Shown here: positions 6,413-11,390 of the stretch, piece by piece | Numbering within the stretch: the first letter of the stretch is position 1 | How the letters are laid out: each line of letters starts with the position of its first letter | DNA from: Bacteriovorax stolpii | Lineage (GTDB): Bacteria; Bdellovibrionota; Bacteriovoracia; Bacteriovoracales; Bacteriovoracaceae | DNA: 11,390 nucleotides | Assembly (NCBI GenBank): GCA_945890905.1 | Contig: CAMDDI010000098.1 | Coordinates: 1 to 11,390 of the forward strand | Reading direction: 5' to 3' | Notes under the pieces: generated by a model | Told to the model about the DNA's origin: nothing | What the model saw: only the letters and a program-made list of their open reading frames with translations | The model's database searches: none | Made by a program: the position numbers and the translations under genes

Positions 6413-9400
6413 ATGAGCTATAAAATCCTCAATGGCAACGAATTACTCATACAAGGGGCCCTAGAAGCGGGGTTCCAACTCTATACCGGATATCCTGGTT
6501 CACCACTCGCTGACTTTTTTAATATTCTTTATGAAGAAAAAGAAGAGATGCAAAAAAAAGGCATCCGCGTTGTGATAGCCAATTCCGAGGCCAATGCGGC
6601 TGCCATGGCCTCAGGTGCAAAGATGGCCGGACAAAATGTTTTAGTTGCTATGAAGTCTATGGGATTGCATGTGGCATCTGATGCTCTCTCAGTTGGTAAC
6701 TTCGCTAATCCTGGCAAAACTGTTGATGGTAAAAAGCCCGGAGTTGTGGTTGCAGTGGGTGATGACCCATGGTCCATCTCTACTTCTACACCTGCTGACT
6801 CACGATACTTATTTAAGCATCTTCATATGCCTTTTCTTGAACCGTCCACTCCTCAAGAATTAAAAGACTGGATGTCTGAAGCATTGAAGCTCTCTCAGAT
6901 GAGTTCAATTTATGTGGGAATTCTTCTTACAACCTACATGGCCGAAGGTGGGGGGCGTGTGGAAGTTTTCGAGGAGAAAAAACTCAGTGGTGAACTTGTT
7001 ACGCTGGAGCCTAGTGAATTTAATCTTTCAACTAATGTGATGGTGCCGCCTAATTCACTTTTGGCCGACAAGGAAATGATTCAACAGCGCTTTCCCCGTA
7101 TCCAAGAAATCCTGGGAGAAATGAATCTGGATAGAATCTTTGGTGCGACTGATTCTAGATTAGGAATTATTGCAACCGGTGGAGTGTTTGAAACACTTAA
7201 GCAAGTTCTTGAAGAATCAGGACTCATCTCTGAAGTCTCTTTGTATAAAGCGGCATCGACCTACCCATTTAATGAGAAACAGCTTTTACCATTCCTTAAA
7301 GGTATTGAAACTCTTATCGTGGTTGAAGAGAAACGCTCGTTTCTAGAAACTGAAATAAAAAACCTGATTCACAAATTTCATCTCTCAACTAAAGTTTTTG
7401 GCAAAGAATTTGAGGCAGGTGGGAAATTTCTTGAAGGCTTTCCTGCTTTCGGTGGCCTCTCCTATGAAATCATCTATAAAAAACTCAATCACATCCTTGA
7501 TATCCTTGAATGGAAAAAATCTGATGATACTTGTCTCAAAGATCTTCCCAAACCACTGAGTCTTGATCTTTTTGTTCCTAAGCGTCTGCCCACATTTTGT
7601 CCTGGATGCCCACATCGCGAAACATTAAGCATTATGAAAGATGTCAGGGCCTCTCTTGCAGACAAAGATATTCAGCTGATCTCTCACGGAGACGTGGGTT
7701 GCTATTCGCTCTCATTCCTTGAGCCATTTAAGGAAATGCACGACCTCTCGGCCATGGGTCAGGGTGGGGCACTAGGGGCGGGAACTGATCTTTTCACTAC
7801 AAACCCATCTGTTGTCTTAATGGGAGATTCTACTTTCTTTCATTCGGGTATGACTTCCATTTCAAACTCAGTGCAAATGGGTCACAACATCACCTATATT
7901 CTCCTTGATAATGACAATACTGCCATGACAGGGCATCAGGTGACTCCAAGAACAGGAGTTTCTGTTGAAGGTGAAAAGCGCCCTCGTCAAAATATGTTAG
8001 ATGTTGCTAAGTCCCTTCAGGTCACAGAGGCCATTGAGATAAATCCTTCTGATAGATTTTTTTATAAAAATCTCCTTTTAGAATATGTTCAAAAACCTGG
8101 TGTTAAAGTCATCGTTTCAAATAAAGAATGCGGACTCACTTTTCACGGGCGCAAAAAGCGTGACGAGCGGAAGATGTTTGCCAGTGGTGAAACTGAGAAA
8201 GTCAAAAGTTTTTATCAGATTAATACCCTTGCCTGTGAAGACTGCAGGGCCTGTGTAGAGATGACGGGCTGTCCTGGGCTCTCACAAACTTTCGATGCCT
8301 ATGGTACCAAAGTTATGATCGATCCACAGATTTGCGTATCCGATTCTTATTGTACCAAGATTAAAGTCTGTCCTAGTTTTGAGCTCGTTAAAGTTCACGA
8401 TTATCATCCTACAAAATATAAAGTGGCCCGACACAAAGAAGAGCTGACGTCAGATTTAAAAATTCCTCATCCGGAAAAAGATTTGAATGCCATAGCTCTT
8501 GGAGATGACTTTAGAACCATCGTCATCGGTGTAGGGGGCTCAGGAGTGACCACCATTTCCCGAGTTATTGCGGAAGCGGCTTCTACCATGGGTGGAAGAG
8601 ATGATTTAGATTTTAAATTCGTTGATCAAAAAGGCTTGGCGCAAAGAAATGGCTCAGTAATGAGTCACCTAAGTATTTTTAGTAAAACTAAATCTCAGGG
8701 GCCTATTGTGGCCATGGGGACCGCAGATCTTGTACTTTCCCCTGATCTACTAGAGGGCTCAAGGGCCGTTGAATATTTAGCTCCAGAAGGCATTCTCATC
8801 ATCGATAGTGAATTTCAAGTGCCTCTCTCAATTCTTCTTGATCGTGGAATTGAAAGTGATGTGATGACTTCAGAGAATCTTCAAGATGAATTAAAATCCA
8901 AACTTGGCTCTCGCCTTATCATGGCACCACTTAAAAAGATGTGTTTTGAGAAATTCCAACGGCCTGTTTATGCTTCTGCTATGATTTTGGGGATTGCCTA
9001 CCAGGCCGCTAAACTTCCTTTCTCTTTGGATGAGTTAAAATCTGCCTTCCAAACGTCAGTGCCAAAGTCTGAGTTTAATACCAACTGGGAAGCCTTTGAA
9101 CTAGGACGCTCTTGGTATGTGGATCATCTTCAAGGCAATAATCTGGTTTTAGATTCCAGTGATACAAAGACTCTTGCTCTTCAAAATGCCAGTGTGAAAA
9201 TGGCGACCTATCTTTGGCAAAATCCCCATAAGCTTGTGAATCTTTGGCATACCTATGTGCGCTTACTGAGTGATCAATTCCCAGAGATACCTAAGACGCA
9301 CATAGCGCAATATGTCCATGATCTCATGGTTTATGACCAAGGTATAAACCTTCCTAAATTCTATGAGGACTCAATCAACCTTAAGCGTCTTTATAAAGAG

Positions 9401-9820
9401 GAAGATTGGTCACTGGCCTTAAGAATTCTAGCGAAAACCAATTGGATTAAGGATGAAGTTTTTGTTTCCCACTTAATGATCTCTCCACTAAAAACGTCGT
9501 TAGATAAGGCCCAGTATGCTGATATGGGATCCTCCTTTGAAGTTATTCATATCAACCGACCTGGATTTGTGATCTTTAATAAAAAAATTGAATTTGATTT
9601 CTCTCCCAAGCCTTGGATGCTAAAAATTATGCGCCATCTTCGCATCCTGCGCATATTGATGCCTAAGTGGCATAAGCTTGAAAAAGAAATTGCTGCTAAA
9701 ATTAAAAACGAACTTCTTTCTGGCGTTGACCGCAAAAGACTCAAAGAACTAGATGGGGTTAAAGGCTACCGGGAAGTCCGCTACAAGATGGCAGAGAAAT
9801 ATTTGGATAAAGTCGTATGA
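6413..9820 (+). CDS. Fused indolepyruvate-type 2-oxoacid:ferredoxin oxidoreductase (single chain)
   Basis: This large cytoplasmic enzyme is expected to decarboxylate arylpyruvates (indolepyruvate, phenylpyruvate, 4-hydroxyphenylpyruvate) oxidatively to aryl-acetyl-CoA and reduce ferredoxin. The 1135 residues combine the IorA and IorB parts of the two-subunit enzymes. Residues 1-185 are the pyrimidine-binding domain (TGYPGSP; catalytic Glu candidate E59 in NSEANAAAMASG). Residues 390-570 bind thiamine diphosphate (CPGCP at 396-400, GDVGC, GDSTFFHSG from 471, DNDNTAMTGHQ from 499). Residues 600-660 form an iron-sulfur domain (C608, C611, C614, C620, C641, C647, C653). Residues 700-900 are the gamma domain (GVGGSGVTT from 706, KGLAQRNGSVMSH). 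The tail, about 905-1135, looks like the DUF6537 region of these fused enzymes. Length is close to the roughly 1150-1190 usual for the fused family. GGAAG precedes the ATG. First gene of a two-gene operon. The exact 2-oxoacid is inferred. Confidence 0.92.
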   Translation: MSYKILNGNELLIQGALEAGFQLYTGYPGSPLADFFNILYEEKEEMQKKGIRVVIANSEANAAAMASGAKMAGQNVLVAMKSMGLHVASDALSVGNFANPGKTVDGKKPGVVVAVGDDPWSISTSTPADSRYLFKHLHMPFLEPSTPQELKDWMSEALKLSQMSSIYVGILLTTYMAEGGGRVEVFEEKKLSGELVTLEPSEFNLSTNVMVPPNSLLADKEMIQQRFPRIQEILGEMNLDRIFGATDSRLGIIATGGVFETLKQVLEESGLISEVSLYKAASTYPFNEKQLLPFLKGIETLIVVEEKRSFLETEIKNLIHKFHLSTKVFGKEFEAGGKFLEGFPAFGGLSYEIIYKKLNHILDILEWKKSDDTCLKDLPKPLSLDLFVPKRLPTFCPGCPHRETLSIMKDVRASLADKDIQLISHGDVGCYSLSFLEPFKEMHDLSAMGQGGALGAGTDLFTTNPSVVLMGDSTFFHSGMTSISNSVQMGHNITYILLDNDNTAMTGHQVTPRTGVSVEGEKRPRQNMLDVAKSLQVTEAIEINPSDRFFYKNLLLEYVQKPGVKVIVSNKECGLTFHGRKKRDERKMFASGETEKVKSFYQINTLACEDCRACVEMTGCPGLSQTFDAYGTKVMIDPQICVSDSYCTKIKVCPSFELVKVHDYHPTKYKVARHKEELTSDLKIPHPEKDLNAIALGDDFRTIVIGVGGSGVTTISRVIAEAASTMGGRDDLDFKFVDQKGLAQRNGSVMSHLSIFSKTKSQGPIVAMGTADLVLSPDLLEGSRAVEYLAPEGILIIDSEFQVPLSILLDRGIESDVMTSENLQDELKSKLGSRLIMAPLKKMCFEKFQRPVYASAMILGIAYQAAKLPFSLDELKSAFQTSVPKSEFNTNWEAFELGRSWYVDHLQGNNLVLDSSDTKTLALQNASVKMATYLWQNPHKLVNLWHTYVRLLSDQFPEIPKTHIAQYVHDLMVYDQGINLPKFYEDSINLKRLYKEEDWSLALRILAKTNWIKDEVFVSHLMISPLKTSLDKAQYADMGSSFEVIHINRPGFVIFNKKIEFDFSPKPWMLKIMRHLRILRILMPKWHKLEKEIAAKIKNELLSGVDRKRLKELDGVKGYREVRYKMAEKYLDKVV

Positions 9821-11160
9821 GTATTATTGATGCTGTCTCCATAGTTATGACTTGTGGAGATGAGATGTTTGCTATTCAAAGGCAATTCTTCCTCAAAGCT
9901 TTCCCAGGCTACTGGGCCTTTCCCGGAGGCAAAGTTGACTTAGGAGATGAGCACTTCTCCTTTGATCATCTGGTGAGTAATGACATTGATCAAAGGCTCT
10001 TTGGGGCAGTCGTGCGTGAAGCTCAAGAAGAATTGGGTGTGGATTTTCGCGAGGAAATTAAAAACGGTAACATTTCAAAAGTCAGTGCCTTAGGCCTTGC
10101 TGTGACCCCAGACTTTAACCCTTACCGTTTTGCCACATACTTCTTCCGTATTCATTTTACTAAAAAAATTGATTTTGAAGTTGACCGCAACGAAGCACGG
10201 ATTGCTAAATGGATGAGTAGTGCAGAACTTTTGAAGCAGTATTCTATGGGGTTTATTCTCGCAGTTCCTCCAGTGATTAAAGTTATCGAAAAACTGGGCT
10301 TAAATCCCGACACTGAAAGAATTGATGATCTCAATTTTGAATATGATTCTGATAAGTTTGTTCCTTATATTGAATCATTAAAATCAGTCCGCCAAATCAT
10401 GCCTTTGTCTCACACTCTACCTCCCGCCACCCGAACTAATGCATTTCTCGTCGGAGATGAGGGGAGTGATAAAATTCTGATTGATCCTTCTCCCATTGAT
10501 AATGATGAATACGTGAAGTTTTTAAGAACTGTTGCCCAGTTTGGTGTGGATAAAATCATGTTGACTCACCATCATGCCGATCATCATGAACGCTCTACTC
10601 AAATGGCCCGTGAATTGAATCTGCCCATGATTTTGAGTACAGATACCTTCAACCGACTCCTTAAATCTGATCCTGCCTACTTTAAGGGCATTAAAACATC
10701 ATTTCTCAAAGAAGGGGATGTGATCACTCAGTGGCTTGGACGCGACGTGATCATCATTGAAATCCCAGGCCATGATGAAGGACATTTAGCAGTGGCATCT
10801 CGTGATATGAGCTGGTTTCTTGCTGGGGATCTTTTTCAGGGGATTGGTACAGTTGTCATTGGCGGTGATGAAGGAAATATGAAAAAATATTTCGAAACAC
10901 TTGAGAAGGTTATTAAGCTCAGTCCACGTGTTGTTTATCCCTCTCATGGAATAGGATTAGGTGGAACTTCGATTTTAGAAAAAACTCTTGAGCATCGTAA
11001 AATGCGAGAGTCCCAGATACTACAAATGGCCAAAGAAGGAATGGAACCTGAGCAGATGTTAGAAAAAATTTATGCTGAAGTTCCCAAGAATCTTTGGAGC
11101 TACGCTTTGATGAATATTCATAAACATATAGATAAGCTAAAAGAAGAAAAGAAAATTTGA
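9817..11160 (+). CDS. NUDIX hydrolase plus metallo-beta-lactamase (LACTB2-like) fusion protein
   Basis: This 447-residue cytoplasmic protein joins two hydrolases. Residues 1-155 are a NUDIX domain: FPGGKVD at 35-41 and REAQEELGV at 67-75. The Nudix box is split by about 15 extra residues, and the first acidic position is Asp44 instead of Glu. Residues 190-385 are a metallo-beta-lactamase fold with the full metal set: HHHADHH at 251-257, PGH with His319, Asp338 in AGDLF and His377 in YPSHG. Residues 393-445 look like the winged-helix tail of LACTB2-type proteins (HRKMRESQI, then IYAEVP). The ATG overlaps the oxidoreductase stop as ATGA, so translation is coupled. NUDIX proteins with an interrupted box include CoA diphosphatases, and the MBL part resembles thioesterase or RNase members. 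A role in CoA or acyl-CoA handling beside the oxidoreductase is inference; the substrate is unknown. Confidence 0.88.
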   Translation: MSIIDAVSIVMTCGDEMFAIQRQFFLKAFPGYWAFPGGKVDLGDEHFSFDHLVSNDIDQRLFGAVVREAQEELGVDFREEIKNGNISKVSALGLAVTPDFNPYRFATYFFRIHFTKKIDFEVDRNEARIAKWMSSAELLKQYSMGFILAVPPVIKVIEKLGLNPDTERIDDLNFEYDSDKFVPYIESLKSVRQIMPLSHTLPPATRTNAFLVGDEGSDKILIDPSPIDNDEYVKFLRTVAQFGVDKIMLTHHHADHHERSTQMARELNLPMILSTDTFNRLLKSDPAYFKGIKTSFLKEGDVITQWLGRDVIIIEIPGHDEGHLAVASRDMSWFLAGDLFQGIGTVVIGGDEGNMKKYFETLEKVIKLSPRVVYPSHGIGLGGTSILEKTLEHRKMRESQILQMAKEGMEPEQMLEKIYAEVPKNLWSYALMNIHKHIDKLKEEKKI

Positions 11161-11162
11161 GC

Positions 11163-11196
11163 AAAAAAAAAGGGAGCCTGCATGCTCCCTTTTTTT
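11163..11196. terminator. Bidirectional intrinsic terminator
   Basis: An A tract (11163-11171), the stem arm GGGAGC (11172-11177), a six-base loop, the arm GCTCCC (11184-11189) and a T tract (11190-11196) form a classic hairpin with runs on both sides. The A and T tracts can extend the stem. It ends the oxidoreductase/NUDIX-MBL operon on the plus strand and the converging gene on the minus strand, whose TAA (11197-11195) lies inside the T tract. Confidence 0.93.
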
Positions 11197-11390
11197 AGTT
11201 CAAATAAGACTGATGAATGTAGAGTCTGAAAATTTTGTCTTTCGTGCGACGAATAGAAAAATTGCCAGTTTCTTTTTGTTCAAGAAGGAACTGATAGAAC
11301 TCAGGACGTGTGTCAGCGATTTCTAGGACTGATTTTCCTTCAAACTCACCGAAATCAATAACTACCTTGTCTTCTTCGATGATACCCGTA
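11195..11390 (-). CDS. C-terminal fragment of an unrecognised protein (last 64 residues)
   Basis: On the minus strand the frame is open from the right edge (first full codon at 11389) to TAA at 11197-11195. It encodes 64 residues beginning TGIIEEDKVVIDFGEF and ending FRLYIHQSYLN. The core FGEFEGKSVLEIAD followed by a P-x-FYQFLL segment vaguely recalls the FGKYKG...L pattern of DUF3820-like tails, which can follow exonuclease domains. That resemblance is from memory and weak, so I do not assign a function. Codon use and amino-acid make-up look like a real gene, and the stop is placed exactly at a bidirectional terminator, which supports it as a true 3' end. Confidence 0.75.
   Translation of the reverse strand, partial: TGIIEEDKVVIDFGEFEGKSVLEIADTRPEFYQFLLEQKETGNFSIRRTKDKIFRLYIHQSYLN

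Noticed and set aside
6339..6413. Longer N-terminus for the NYN protein (TTG at 6413 or ATG at 6365)
   Set aside because: Neither has a ribosome site, the extra residues are not part of the NYN domain, and the ATG at 6338 has AAGGA at good spacing.
10919..11164. Minus-strand open frame of 81 codons at the end of the NUDIX-MBL gene
   Set aside because: It is antisense to the conserved winged-helix tail and begins beside the terminator, with no family resemblance.
1..11390. Mobile element, CRISPR array, tRNA, prophage or defence island
   Set aside because: No terminal inverted repeats, transposase or integrase motifs, regularly spaced repeats, cloverleaf sequences or phage genes were seen; all sizeable frames are explained by metabolic or transport genes.

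Overview
The window looks like ordinary chromosomal sequence from a Gram-negative bacterium of moderate, AT-leaning composition with tightly packed genes. A lipoprotein PstS, a signal-peptide peroxiredoxin, a single-chain indolepyruvate-type ferredoxin oxidoreductase and 4-hydroxyphenylpyruvate dioxygenase together fit an aerobic protein or amino-acid consumer. A Bdellovibrionota-like host (Bacteriovorax or Bdellovibrio relatives) is my best guess, but it rests on general impression and not on any search.

Layout. Positions 1-3082 (minus strand) hold a compact phosphate-uptake operon read pstS-pstC-pstA-pstB, with gaps of 1-4 bases; pstB runs off the left edge. Positions 3083-3213 are a divergent intergenic region that should carry the pst promoter. 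A TSUP/TauE-SafE membrane transporter follows on the plus strand (3214-3987) and shares its stop region tail-to-tail with hpd (3984-5039, minus). A short divergent gap separates hpd from a predicted periplasmic peroxiredoxin (5114-5827, plus, GTG start), which abuts tail-to-tail a small NYN/LabA-type predicted RNase (5829-6338, minus). A further divergent gap precedes a two-gene plus-strand operon: an 1135-residue fused indolepyruvate/2-oxoacid:ferredoxin oxidoreductase (6413-9820), and a NUDIX plus metallo-beta-lactamase fusion (9817-11160) whose ATG overlaps the oxidoreductase stop as ATGA. A strong bidirectional hairpin terminator (11163-11196) separates this operon from the 3' end of a converging minus-strand gene that runs off the right edge.

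How the genes work together. PstS captures phosphate at the membrane and PstCAB imports it with ATP. The other theme is aromatic 2-oxoacids: hpd would convert 4-hydroxyphenylpyruvate to homogentisate, while the oxidoreductase would oxidatively decarboxylate arylpyruvates to aryl-acetyl-CoA and pass electrons to ferredoxin. The translationally coupled NUDIX-MBL protein could plausibly act on CoA or acyl-CoA, but that is inference.

I see no mobile element, CRISPR array, tRNA, rRNA or phage-like cargo, and no clearly new system. The points most worth a second look are the oxidoreductase/NUDIX-MBL coupling, the PstB Q-loop variant and the cysteine-rich PstS. No intergenic stretch exceeds 300 bases.
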